Positions 45,376 through 54,409 of a stretch of DNA of 64,000 nt are shown here, in pieces. The translations under genes and the position numbers were made by a program. The notes beneath the pieces were generated by a model. That model ran no database searches and was not told the origin of the DNA. It saw only the letters and a list, made by a program, of their open reading frames with translations. Origin of the DNA: Rhizobium sp. Leaf371 (GTDB taxonomy: Bacteria; Pseudomonadota; Alphaproteobacteria; Rhizobiales; Rhizobiaceae); contig NZ_LMQB01000012.1 of NCBI RefSeq assembly GCF_001424045.1, forward strand, positions 64,973 through 128,972. Direction: 5' to 3'. Numbering within the stretch: position 1 is the first letter of the stretch; each line of letters opens with the position of its first letter.

Positions 45376-47790
45376 CTAGAGGAGACGCAGCGTGCCGCGG
45401 GCGCGCGGGACGTAGGTCAGCGGACGCTCGTCCGGCAGCCCCATCCCTGTCTCGCGCACCTGCTGCAGCGCCCAGATGCCGAGCTCGTCCAGCGCCAGCG
45501 GCTTGGAGATGAGGTAGCCCTGGAAGTGGTCGCAGCCGGCACGGGTGAGGAAATCGACCTTCTCGACGCTGTCGACCCCCTCGCCGATGACCGACATGCC
45601 GCGCGCATGGCAGAGCGCGATCAGCGCCGTCAGGGCGGGGGAGAGGTCTGCCGTCGCCATGGTCTCGACGATCGCCCGGTCGAGCTTGATCGTGTCGGCG
45701 GTGTATTCGATGATCTGCTGCACGGAGGTGTAGCCCGCGCCGAAATCGTCGATCGAAATGCGGAAGCCGCGGCTGCGCAGCGCTTCGATGTTGCGATGCA
45801 GCTGGTCGCCGAGCTTGACGGCGAAGGTCTCGGTCAGCTCGATCTCGATCCGGTCGGGCGCGATGCCATGGCGGGCGGCTTCGCGGGTAAAATGGTCGCC
45901 GATGCTGCGCGAATGCAGCTCGGCCGAGGAGATGTTGATCGCCAGCACCGCCTGCGGCCCGAACATGGCGCGGATCTTGTCGTAATCGGCCATGGCGCGG
46001 GAGACCACCCACCAGTCGATCTTGGTGAACTGGCCGGAGCTTTCCGCGATCGGCACGAACTCGTCGGGCGTCACGCGGCCGAGCGTCGGCGAGGTCCAGC
46101 GCAGCAGCGCCTCGCAGCCGGTGACGGTGCCCCTCTGGTCCACGATCGGCATATAGACGAGGTGGAACTGCTCGTCCGGGTCGAGCACGCGCAGCTCGTC
46201 CTGGATCTGGCGCACCCGGTCGCGCTTGTCCTGCAGCGCGCGCGAGAAGCGCGACGAGCGGTTCTTGCCGCTGGTCTTGGCCTGGTACATCGCCGCATCG
46301 GCATTGGAGATCAGTTCGGCAACGCTTTCCGCATCCAGCGGGCAGATGGCGACGCCGATGCTGGCGGTGACGGGATGCACCTTGTCCTGCACCTCGAAGC
46401 CTTGGGCAAACAGGGAAAGGATCGCGTCGCAGGTCTCGCGGATCGCGCCGGTGCCGGGCTCCGCCTGGATGAGAACGGCGAACTCGTCGCCCGACAGGCG
46501 GGCCAGGATAGCGCCCGGCAGCCCGCGACGCGTCATGATCGGCGCGATGGCGTCGCGCACCCGCGCCGCGAAAATGCGCAGCAGCGCGTCGCCGACCTCG
46601 TGGCCGTACTTGTCGTTGACGAACTTGAAGTGGTCGATGTCGATGAAGAGGAGGGCGGCACTGCCATGGCCATCGACCGCGTGCTGCACGATGCGGCCGG
46701 CGAGCATGTTGAAGCGGCCACGGTTCAGCATACCCGTCAGCGCGTCCGTCCAGGAGGCCTCCTGCACGCGGCGCAGCGCGCTCGACGACTGGTCGTGCAG
46801 CTTCTTGATATTGCCGGTCAACCGGCCGATCTCGCCGTCGCCGCCGACATCGACGATCTGCTCGGTCCGCTCGTCCATCACCGCCGTCACCTGCTGGTCG
46901 AGCGCGGCGATCGGATCGGTGATGAAGCGGCGGATGAGCGCGATCATCAGGCCGATGGAAAGAAGGCTCATGCCGATGGTGCCGATCCCCAGCACCAGCT
47001 TCAGCTGCCCCATCGCGCTCGAGGCATAGGCGTCGGAAATGCGCAGCGTCAGGTGCAATTGCGGGATCAGCTCGACCGAGGCGGAGAGCGCATCCGCATC
47101 CGTCTCGGTCAGAACCTGCGTCGTCAGCAGCGGCTCGGCGCCGTATTCGGTTTTCAGCGATTGCAGCATTGCCAGGAACTGGTCCGGCTGGATGGCGACC
47201 TGGACGAGAAGCGCCCGGGTCCGGTTGCTCGGCAGCGCCCGGCTGAAGGTCGTGGGATCGATATATTCGGAATAGACGAGCAGCGGCCGCTTTTCCCCAG
47301 CGCTCGCGCCCGTGCCCCCGTCGAGGAACGTCCAGTTGCGCAGGACCTCGCTCTTTGCCAGCGCCTGCGCCAGCTGCATCTGTGCCGGGCTGACCTCGGC
47401 GAAGGGATCGTCGCTGTTCTCGAAGTAGTAGCCGATCGAGAGGTCCGGCTGCAGGATCGAGAAGGAGACATAGGCGCGCGGATCGTCCGACAGAGACCGG
47501 ATCGACGCCTGGATGCGCAGCGACAGCGCATTGTTGCGATAGCTGTCGTCCGGCTCGGACACGAACAGGCGAACGGCATTTCCCTCCAGTAGCGAATAGA
47601 GGAAGCTGCGGCTCTGGTTCGCGTCGGTGCGGAACAGCGCCTCGGCATGGTCGAGCTGCTGGGAGAGGCGTGCCTTTTCGAGCGACAGCAGCGCCTTGCT
47701 CTCGACGACATAGACGAGGCTTGCCGCCAGGAGATATCCGGCGAGGACGATCGGAAAAATCAGGAAGACTGCGCGCTTGCCGAGTGTCAC
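45376..47790 (-). CDS. Membrane GGDEF-EAL protein, MbaA-like
   Basis: 804 residues. A membrane helix (about 7-30) and a periplasmic domain of about 235 residues are followed by a second helix (about 265-287), a HAMP-like linker (288-345), a GGDEF domain (about 350-510) and an EAL domain (about 525-790). The GGDEF signature is RLSGDEF, which may be active, and no RxxD inhibitory site is evident just upstream. EAL landmarks are intact: GCEALLRW, INISSAEL, ELTETFA, DDFGAGYTS, IKLDRAIV, GEGVDS and FQGYLISKP. Its start overlaps the stop of a periplasmic polyamine-binding-type gene by four bases, the arrangement of Vibrio nspS-mbaA, so it probably adjusts c-di-GMP in response to that protein. Confidence 0.88.
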   Translation of the reverse strand: MTLGKRAVFLIFPIVLAGYLLAASLVYVVESKALLSLEKARLSQQLDHAEALFRTDANQSRSFLYSLLEGNAVRLFVSEPDDSYRNNALSLRIQASIRSLSDDPRAYVSFSILQPDLSIGYYFENSDDPFAEVSPAQMQLAQALAKSEVLRNWTFLDGGTGASAGEKRPLLVYSEYIDPTTFSRALPSNRTRALLVQVAIQPDQFLAMLQSLKTEYGAEPLLTTQVLTETDADALSASVELIPQLHLTLRISDAYASSAMGQLKLVLGIGTIGMSLLSIGLMIALIRRFITDPIAALDQQVTAVMDERTEQIVDVGGDGEIGRLTGNIKKLHDQSSSALRRVQEASWTDALTGMLNRGRFNMLAGRIVQHAVDGHGSAALLFIDIDHFKFVNDKYGHEVGDALLRIFAARVRDAIAPIMTRRGLPGAILARLSGDEFAVLIQAEPGTGAIRETCDAILSLFAQGFEVQDKVHPVTASIGVAICPLDAESVAELISNADAAMYQAKTSGKNRSSRFSRALQDKRDRVRQIQDELRVLDPDEQFHLVYMPIVDQRGTVTGCEALLRWTSPTLGRVTPDEFVPIAESSGQFTKIDWWVVSRAMADYDKIRAMFGPQAVLAINISSAELHSRSIGDHFTREAARHGIAPDRIEIELTETFAVKLGDQLHRNIEALRSRGFRISIDDFGAGYTSVQQIIEYTADTIKLDRAIVETMATADLSPALTALIALCHARGMSVIGEGVDSVEKVDFLTRAGCDHFQGYLISKPLALDELGIWALQQVRETGMGLPDERPLTYVPRARGTLRLL

Positions 47791-48830
47791 TGGAAGTTGG
47801 CCATGGCGCTGATGATCCGGCGTCGGGTCTGGATCGAGGAAACCGAAAGCTCCGTCTGGTACTGGCTTTTCTTGAGGATGTCCTCGGGCGTGTAGATCGC
47901 CGGGTCGGCCTTGATCGTATCGGGAATGAGCGCGAGCGCTGCGGTGCTGGACGCGGGCATGCCGAGCGTCTGCGCGTTCAGGGCGGCGCTCTTGGCGGAA
48001 AGGATATAGTCGAGCAGCTTCATCGCCTGCGCCTTGCGGGGCGAGGAAGCGGTGACGGCCAGGCAGTCGAGCCAGGAGAGCGTGCCCTCCTGCGGCACGG
48101 CATAGCGCCAGACGCCGGACGTTCCCATCTTCTCGTTCAGCACCTTCTGGTCGCCGCTATAGGCGAGCGCCATGTAGATCTCGCGCCCGTAATCGGGATT
48201 GTCGATGGAGGTGATGACGTAGTCGTAGGTCAGAACCGACGGCGCCTGCGCCTTCATCAGTTCGAAGGCCAGCTTCAGCGTCTCGCTGTCATTGGCATTG
48301 ATCGACTTGCCGAGCATGATCAGGGGCGCGATGAAAGCCTCGTTGTGATCGTCGTACATGGCGATGTGCTTCTTCAGCGCCGGCGCCGGCTGCATGAGGT
48401 CCTTCCAGGAGGTGGGCGTCGTCGTGACCTTGTCGGAGCGATAGACGATTCCCATCGTGCCCCAGAGGTAGGGCGCCCCGTATCCGCCGCAGCGCGCCGT
48501 CCATTGCGTCTTGTAATCTTTCAGCGACGGCACGCTGTCTTCGCCGATCGGCGCGAGGATGCCGCGCTTGCCGAAGAGGGCGCTGCCGTTCTCGCCGACG
48601 ACGCTGAGGTCGATATTGCTGTTGGGATCGGCGAGGATCTCGTCGCGTGCATCGCCGCTGTCGAAATAAATCTGCCGCACCGCAATGCCGGTCGAGGCGG
48701 TCCAGGCGTCGAGAATGGCCTGGTCGATATAGGCTTCCCAGATGAGAAGGTTCAGCGTTTCCGCCCGCGCCAGCGTCGTGCAGCCGAAAAGGCCGAGCAA
48801 AAGCGTTGTCGCTGCAAGTCCCTGTCGCAT
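47787..48830 (-). CDS. Periplasmic polyamine-binding-type protein, NspS/PotD-like
   Basis: 347 residues. A signal peptide (1-about 24) contains LFGC, which could also be a lipobox. The mature part opens ETLNLLIWEAYIDQAILDAW, the PotD/PotF-type start, and includes APYLWGTMGIVYRSDKV (about 140-156) and SYLDCL-like LSWLDCLAV. PotD-family proteins bind spermidine or putrescine. No ABC ATPase or permease gene is adjacent; the next gene is a coupled GGDEF-EAL protein, so sensing is more likely than transport. The start at 48830 was chosen for the signal peptide; the frame continues to 48920. Confidence 0.85.
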   Translation of the reverse strand: MRQGLAATTLLLGLFGCTTLARAETLNLLIWEAYIDQAILDAWTASTGIAVRQIYFDSGDARDEILADPNSNIDLSVVGENGSALFGKRGILAPIGEDSVPSLKDYKTQWTARCGGYGAPYLWGTMGIVYRSDKVTTTPTSWKDLMQPAPALKKHIAMYDDHNEAFIAPLIMLGKSINANDSETLKLAFELMKAQAPSVLTYDYVITSIDNPDYGREIYMALAYSGDQKVLNEKMGTSGVWRYAVPQEGTLSWLDCLAVTASSPRKAQAMKLLDYILSAKSAALNAQTLGMPASSTAALALIPDTIKADPAIYTPEDILKKSQYQTELSVSSIQTRRRIISAMANFQ

Positions 48831-49171
48831 CCGGCGTCCCTTCCATGGTCGTACGTGAGAATAGACGCTAAAGCTTGCCGAAACTTTACGCTGCCACACC
48901 CTTAAGCGGGAAAGAGGCAAGCAACGTCAAGTGTTTGCGTCCGCAAGGCAATGACCATCGCGGCCCTGTCGGGCACCGGGCCGGTCTCGACCGGGTCGGG
49001 TGGGCGCAATTGCAAAGGGCGCGACATCGAATGCCTGTTCGACCGCAGCGGTTTTCCCTGTAGAACCTGCGGGACGACAAACGGCCGGGCGCTTGCCCGG
49101 ACGTGTCGAAACCATCATTCAGGCCGTCGAACCGATCCGGGTCTCGACGGCGCCAGCGAGGAGACATCGCC
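48831..49171. other. Divergent promoter region, no gene seen
   Basis: This 341-base gap separates the minus-strand polyamine-binding gene from the plus-strand HemJ-like gene. Overlapping short frames occur on both strands without ribosome sites. Promoters for both directions should lie here. Confidence 0.4.
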
Positions 49172-49600
49172 TTGAGTTATCTTCTGATCAAATCCCTTCA
49201 CGTGGCCAGCATGGTCGCCTGGATGGGCGGCATGGTTCTCCTGTCGGCGATCCATCTCTGGCTGGCGCGGGCGCAATGTCCGCGTACCGAGCGCGAGACC
49301 GCGGTCATCGCCTCGGTCAAGCGCTGGGACGGACGCGTCACATCGCCGGCCATGGGTCTGACCTGGCTGTTCGGCATCATCGCCGCCTGGCAGGGAGACT
49401 GGTTCTCCGCGCCGTGGCTCCATGCCAAGCTGCTGCTGGTCGTCGCCCTCTCGGCGCTGCACGGCATGCTGTCGGGCGCCCTGCGCCGCACCGCGGCCGA
49501 CCCGAACCGCAGCCCGCCGGCCTACGCCCGCCATGCCGGCGCGATCGTGCTCGTGGTCATGTTGCTCATCGTGCTCCTGGTCATCGTCAAGCCGTTTTGA
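49172..49600 (+). CDS. HemJ-like (UPF0093) membrane protein
   Basis: 142 residues, four membrane helices. Conserved features of the HemJ/CopD-like family are the His of SLHVASMVAWMGGM, a middle SPAMGLTWLFGI helix, WLHAKLLLVVALSALHGMLS, and the C-terminal VKPF. HemJ proteins oxidise protoporphyrinogen IX using heme. Whether this is the main haem enzyme or a paralogue cannot be told; it is not next to hem genes. The start is TTG with GGAG eight bases upstream. UbiA follows 76 bases later. Confidence 0.72.
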   Translation: MSYLLIKSLHVASMVAWMGGMVLLSAIHLWLARAQCPRTERETAVIASVKRWDGRVTSPAMGLTWLFGIIAAWQGDWFSAPWLHAKLLLVVALSALHGMLSGALRRTAADPNRSPPAYARHAGAIVLVVMLLIVLLVIVKPF

Positions 49601-49676
49601 TCGGACCGTTCCAGCCGTTTTGATCGGATGTCGAGGCGGGTTGACCGGGCCGGGGCGAGACGGCAAACAGGAGGGC

Positions 49677-50636
49677 ATGAACACTCTGCCTTCCGACAGC
49701 GGCCGCGTCTTCGATGCGCCATCGACCAACTGGGTCTATCGCATCCTGCCGCGCGCGCTCTGGCCTTACGCCCAGCTTGCCCGGTGGGACCGGCCGATCG
49801 GCTGGCAGCTTCTGATGTGGCCGTGCTTCTGGGCGGTCGCGCTCGCCGCCAACGCGGCCATGCTTCCGGGAACGGTGTCCGTCGGGCGCCTCTTCTGGCA
49901 TCTCGTGCTGTTTCTGATCGGATCGATCGCGATGCGCGGGGCGGGATGCACCTATAACGACATCGTCGACGAGACGATCGATGGCGCGGTCGCCCGCACG
50001 CGCTCGCGCCCGCTGCCGTCCGGCCGGGTGTCGCGCCGGAATGCGAAGATCTTCATGGCGCTGCAGGCACTGGTCGGCCTCGTCGTCCTCCTGCAGTTCA
50101 ATGCCTTTGCCATCGTGCTCGGCATTTTCTCGCTCGGCTTCGTTGCCATCTATCCCTTTGCCAAGCGCTTCACCGACTGGCCGCAGTTCTTCCTCGGCAT
50201 GGCCTTTTCCTGGGGCGCGGTCATGGGCTGGGCGGCGGAATTCGGCCAGCTCTCGGCAGCGCCCTTGGTGCTCTACCTCGCCGCCATCGCCTGGACGGTC
50301 GGCTACGATACCATCTATGCCTATCAGGACCGGGAGGACGACGCGCTGGTCGGCGTCCGCTCGACCGCGCGTCGCTTCGGCGAACGGCCAAAACCGTGGC
50401 TGGTGGCGCTCTACGGCCTCACCGTCGTTCTGCTCGCCCTATCCTTCGCGCTCGCCGGTGCCGGCGCGCTCGCCTATCTCGCGCTCGCGGCCGCTGCCGT
50501 CATGCTGGTCTACCAGATCCTCGTCCTCGACATCCACGATGCGGGGCAGTGCATGACCCTTTTCCGCTTCAACGGCATGGTCGGGCTGATTATCTTCGCA
50601 GGCCTCATGGTCGCCTTCCTGGTGCGGCTGATCTAG
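49677..50636 (+). CDS. ubiA: 4-hydroxybenzoate polyprenyltransferase
   Basis: 319 residues with eight to nine membrane helices. First Asp motif NDIVDETIDGAVARTRSRPL (about 99-118) and second YDTIYAYQDREDD (about 211-223), with PSG nearby. It joins the long polyprenyl chain to 4-hydroxybenzoate in ubiquinone synthesis, using the product of the synthase encoded at 30.2 kb. The start at 49677 has AGGAGG just upstream. A long perfect hairpin follows the stop. Confidence 0.94.
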   Translation: MNTLPSDSGRVFDAPSTNWVYRILPRALWPYAQLARWDRPIGWQLLMWPCFWAVALAANAAMLPGTVSVGRLFWHLVLFLIGSIAMRGAGCTYNDIVDETIDGAVARTRSRPLPSGRVSRRNAKIFMALQALVGLVVLLQFNAFAIVLGIFSLGFVAIYPFAKRFTDWPQFFLGMAFSWGAVMGWAAEFGQLSAAPLVLYLAAIAWTVGYDTIYAYQDREDDALVGVRSTARRFGERPKPWLVALYGLTVVLLALSFALAGAGALAYLALAAAAVMLVYQILVLDIHDAGQCMTLFRFNGMVGLIIFAGLMVAFLVRLI

Positions 50637-50640
50637 ATCC

Positions 50641-50670
50641 GTCAGCCGAAGCGGCATCGCTTCGGCTGAC
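50641..50670. terminator. 13-bp perfect hairpin after ubiA
   Basis: GTCAGCCGAAGCG and CGCTTCGGCTGAC are exact reverse complements around a GCAT loop, beginning four bases after the stop. There is no T-tract, so it may be a transcript 3' stabiliser or a factor-dependent stop rather than a classical terminator. Confidence 0.6.
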
Positions 50671-50703
50671 GGACACTGCGGCAAAACGACTTTCCGATCG
50701 GCC

Positions 50704-50865
50704 TCAGGCGGCCGGCCAGTCATTGGCCGGATCGGGCACGACCGCGTCTTCGCCATCGTCGCTGTCGACCCGGTTCTGGTCGGCTTCTTTCAGAAGCTCT
50801 TCGCGCTCGGCGTCGGTCTTCGGCTTGCTCGGAGCGGTGTCGGGTGTCTGCTTGTCGTCTGGCAT
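50704..50865 (-). CDS. Small acidic protein
   Basis: 53 residues, MPDDKQTPDTAPSKPKTDAE to ANDWPAA, hydrophilic and rich in Asp, Glu, Lys and Pro, predicted disordered. AGGA lies seven bases before the ATG at 50865. Function unknown. Confidence 0.55.
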   Translation of the reverse strand: MPDDKQTPDTAPSKPKTDAEREELLKEADQNRVDSDDGEDAVVPDPANDWPAA

Positions 50866-51026
50866 GGGAGGATCCTCGTTATCACGACGACCAACAGGAA
50901 CGAGGACCGGATTGTTCCGAAACGGGAAAGCGGAACGGCCTCTCTCCACAAACAAAAAGCCGGCCGCAGGGAACGGCCGACTTTCTGCACTGGAGAAGGG
51001 AGCACCGGAGAACCGGTCGGGAGAGA

Positions 51027-51599
51027 TCAGCTGCGCGCGATGATCTCGGATCCGTCGATCTTCATGACCACGCCGAGGCTGCCGGTGGTCCGGCGCATCA
51101 GGAAACGCGGACGGCGCTTGGCGTGCAGCGAATGGCGACGACGCGGCACGATCGCATGGGTCTTCACCTCGCCGAGATGATTGTCGAGCGGCCGGGCAAC
51201 CCCGTCGGCTTCCACCATCAGCATGGGAATGCGATAGGCTTCCGACCAGGCGCGCCAGTCGGCGGCGATATCGGAAAGGTCGTGGGCGACGAGCAGGGGA
51301 ACGCACAGGTCCGGATCGTCATGATGCAGTTCGAGCGTGACCGTGACGTCGCCGTCGCCATGATCGATGGCGCGGGCGGCAACGCCCTTGAAGGCCCGCG
51401 CCGGCAGCGCGATGGAGAGCGGCAGGCCGCTCGACGGCAGAACCTTGCGCATGACGGCGCCGCGTTCGTCGAGGCTGATCGTCACATTGCTCCGTGTGCC
51501 CGGCAGTGCATAGCTTGCATGTTGCGGGAAACGCTTCGGGTCGAGCCGCAGTGCAGTGTCGACCCAGGCAGGTTGAGAAACGGTTTTCAGCATGGTCAT
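51027..51599 (-). CDS. DUF6101 family protein
   Basis: 190 residues, soluble, no signal peptide. The N-terminus LRLDPKRFPQHASYALP and the basic C-terminal HAIVPRRRHSLHAKRRPRFL segment match my recollection of the rhizobial DUF6101 family. Function unknown. It is divergent from the DUF1217 gene across a 317-base, A+T-rich region. Confidence 0.75.
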   Translation of the reverse strand: MTMLKTVSQPAWVDTALRLDPKRFPQHASYALPGTRSNVTISLDERGAVMRKVLPSSGLPLSIALPARAFKGVAARAIDHGDGDVTVTLELHHDDPDLCVPLLVAHDLSDIAADWRAWSEAYRIPMLMVEADGVARPLDNHLGEVKTHAIVPRRRHSLHAKRRPRFLMRRTTGSLGVVMKIDGSEIIARS

Positions 51600-51916
51600 T
51601 TCGCCCTTGTTTTACCGATGAGAGCCGGTTTCCGGTCTTTTCTCAGTGAGACGTTTTCGTCTTCTATGACCTCAACATAGGCGGCGGCTGTTTGAGAGCG
51701 CTTAAAATTCGCGGTTAAAAAACTTTGCATTCTCCGATGGTTAGCAAAAGTCGAGCCTTTACGGTTTAAAAGACGTCAACGCGGTCCCGCGCATTCTCCG
51801 CAAAAAAGCCTCGCGCAAGCAGCAGACGTCATGGTGGCGCGACATGGCCGCAGCGTGCCGGTGCGTGCCTTGCGGCGCGCGCTGCGCCTGCGGATTCGGC
51901 AGCGACAGGGCGGCAG
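51600..51916. other. Divergent A+T-rich regulatory region
   Basis: The 317 bases between the DUF6101 and DUF1217 genes are notably A+T-rich around 51690-51770 and contain no supported gene. Promoters for both genes should lie here; no clean consensus was identified. Confidence 0.45.
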
Positions 51917-54376
51917 ATGGCATCGACCTATCTCGACTACAATCTCATCGTTCGGGACATGCGGGAGAGCATCAACCGCGTCTCCCAGCAGAAGGTCGTC
52001 GAGCGCGATACCCAGTATTACAAGGACAACATCGGCAAGGTCACCACGGTCGAGGCCTTCCTCGACGACTACCGTCTCTATTCCTATGCCATGAAGGCGC
52101 ATGGCCTCGAGGACATGACCTACGCCAAGGCCTTCATGAAGAAGGTGCTGGAAAGCGACCTCACCGACGAGAAGAGCTACGCCAATCAGCTGTCCGACGA
52201 TCGTTACCGCAATTTCGCGATGGCCTTCAGCTTCGACAAGTCGGCAACGGTGGCACAGACCACCGCGCAGGAAGATGCGGTGATCGGTCTCTACAACACC
52301 AACATCGCCAATGCCGACAGCGCGATGAACACCGAGGTGAACTATTTCGACGCAATGACCAAGGACGGCAATATCAAGACGGTCGACCAGTTCCTCCAGA
52401 ACGACCGGCTGCGTGATTATGCCTTCCCGCTCTTCAACCTCAATCCGGACAGTTACAATTTCACGCAGGTCCGCGATGCCCTGACGAGCGATCTCAACGA
52501 TCCCGCAAGCTATATCAACACGCTGCAGCAGAGCGCGGGAGGTTCTCTCACCGGTCGCGGTGCCGAGATCGAGGCACTGGTCGCGAAATATGACGAGCGT
52601 TCCTCGGCCGCAGCACAGATCACGTCTCTGACCGCGAGCCTGTCCCAGCCCGGCGCCGACCAGCCGGCCATCCAGGCAAAGATCAGCGAGCAGCAGGCGA
52701 TCTACGACGCTCGCAATGCCGAACTCCCGCCGGAATCGCAAACTGCCGCCAATGTGTCGGCGCTGTCGAGCGAATATGCGCAGCTGGACTACACAGCCTC
52801 GCTTGCCACCAATCTGAAGGCGATGGCGACGGCCTTCAAATTCAACACCGACGGCACGGCGCCGGCCTCGGGCCCGCTCGTCGGCGACAGCGACAAGGCG
52901 TCGATGCGCGAGCTCCATTTTGCCTCCGCGCCGCGTCTGACCGGCACCGGGGCGCTGATCAACAAGGATTACTTCGAGGCGCACGTCAACGATTTCGCGA
53001 CCGCGACCGACCTGCTCGCCGACAGCCGCATGCGCGCCTTTATCGTCACGGCCTACGGCATTCCGCGCGCGACGTCTTCCACGGTGCTCAAGGCCATCAT
53101 CACGAGCGATCTCAACGATCCCGCAAGCTATGCCAACACGACGGGCGCCGAAAACAACGCCGCCTACAAGACGCTCGCCGCCGGCTTCAACTTCCTGCCG
53201 GATGGAACGCTGGCCTCGGGCGAGACGGCTCAGACCGCGTCCCAGACGGCGGAAGCCTCGTCGAACTACATGAACCGCTACAACGACGTGGCGGATGCGG
53301 CCGACGAAACCCTGATCTCGTCCTACAAGGCGCTGATCGGCAAGGTCGACACGGTCGATACATTCCTGTCCAATCCGCAGGCCCTGAAGCTCGCGCTCTC
53401 GGCCTTCGGCGTGGAGAACGAGGGCAAGACCGTGCGCGAACTGCGCCTGATCCTGACCAGCGACGTCAACGACCCGAAGAGCTACGTGAATTCGTTGAAG
53501 GACGACCGCTACGTCAAGCTGACCAATGCCTTCAACTTCAAGACCGACGGCAAGATCGGCGCGCCGAAGCTCGCGCAGTCGCAGTCGGAAATCCTGCAGA
53601 TCTCCAAGGCCTATGTGCTGACCAAGAGCCAGTTCGGCACCGAGAAGGACAAGACGGACGCCACGACCGAGGCGAAATATTATGCCGCCGAGATGGAGAA
53701 GATCGGCACGCTCGACGATCTCCTGAAGAACACGCGCATGACGGATTTCATCCTGGTCGCCACCGGCATCGATCCGAAGACCGTGCCGAAGGACTATCTG
53801 AAGACGGTCTTCACCTCCGATCTCTCCGACCCGGAGAGCCTGATCAACACGGAGGCCGACCCGCGCTACCGCGAACTCGTCGCCTCCTTCAATTTCGATG
53901 CGACCGGCAAGACGGTGCGCCCGCAGGAAAACCAGATCCAGACCCGCCGCGGGCTTCTGGAAACGGAGGACCTCTATTTCAACCAGACGCTGGAAGAGCA
54001 GACGGGCGCGGACAATGAAGGCGTGCGCCTGGCGCTCTATTTCCGCCGCATGGCCTCCGGCATCGGCTCCGTCTACGATATCCTCGCCGATACCCCGCTG
54101 ATGCAGGTCGTGCGCACCACCTTCAGCATCCCGGAGGAGATGAGCAGCGCCGATGTCGACGTTCAGGCCGACTACATCAAGCGCGTTCTCGATGTGAAGG
54201 ATCTCCACGATCCGGAAAAGCTCGAAAAGCTGATGAAGCGGTTCACCGCGCTCTACGACCTGGAAAACGACACGGACACCTCTCCGGCGCTGGCGATCTT
54301 CAATTCGTCGGCCGGGAGTGCGGGGATCAGCGGCGACTCGCTGCTCGCCATCGCGCAGTTGCGCCGGGGCGGCTGA
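51917..54376 (+). CDS. DUF1217 repeat protein
   Basis: 819 residues, soluble, no signal peptide. Six copies of a DUF1217-like unit are visible: a VxTVDxFL-type helix start, a YGIxxxT-type middle, and a TSDLNDPASYINT-type end. They begin near residues 42, 155, 358, 473, 590 and 715. The TSDLNDPASY coding DNA is an exact 30-base direct repeat at 52484-52513 and 53102-53131. In other rhizobia DUF1217 proteins are encoded near flagellar genes, with unknown role. Here no flagellar gene is close. The start is set by the conserved YLDYNLIVRDMRES opening. Confidence 0.82.
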   Translation: MASTYLDYNLIVRDMRESINRVSQQKVVERDTQYYKDNIGKVTTVEAFLDDYRLYSYAMKAHGLEDMTYAKAFMKKVLESDLTDEKSYANQLSDDRYRNFAMAFSFDKSATVAQTTAQEDAVIGLYNTNIANADSAMNTEVNYFDAMTKDGNIKTVDQFLQNDRLRDYAFPLFNLNPDSYNFTQVRDALTSDLNDPASYINTLQQSAGGSLTGRGAEIEALVAKYDERSSAAAQITSLTASLSQPGADQPAIQAKISEQQAIYDARNAELPPESQTAANVSALSSEYAQLDYTASLATNLKAMATAFKFNTDGTAPASGPLVGDSDKASMRELHFASAPRLTGTGALINKDYFEAHVNDFATATDLLADSRMRAFIVTAYGIPRATSSTVLKAIITSDLNDPASYANTTGAENNAAYKTLAAGFNFLPDGTLASGETAQTASQTAEASSNYMNRYNDVADAADETLISSYKALIGKVDTVDTFLSNPQALKLALSAFGVENEGKTVRELRLILTSDVNDPKSYVNSLKDDRYVKLTNAFNFKTDGKIGAPKLAQSQSEILQISKAYVLTKSQFGTEKDKTDATTEAKYYAAEMEKIGTLDDLLKNTRMTDFILVATGIDPKTVPKDYLKTVFTSDLSDPESLINTEADPRYRELVASFNFDATGKTVRPQENQIQTRRGLLETEDLYFNQTLEEQTGADNEGVRLALYFRRMASGIGSVYDILADTPLMQVVRTTFSIPEEMSSADVDVQADYIKRVLDVKDLHDPEKLEKLMKRFTALYDLENDTDTSPALAIFNSSAGSAGISGDSLLAIAQLRRGG

Positions 54377-54409
54377 CGCGCCCTCTTCAGGCTGAGCGAG
54401 GCAATCGCC

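Noticed and set aside
51776-54208. An 810-codon minus-strand frame opposite the DUF1217 gene
   Set aside because: The plus strand encodes a coherent six-repeat protein. The minus frame mirrors its repeats and shows no independent domain.
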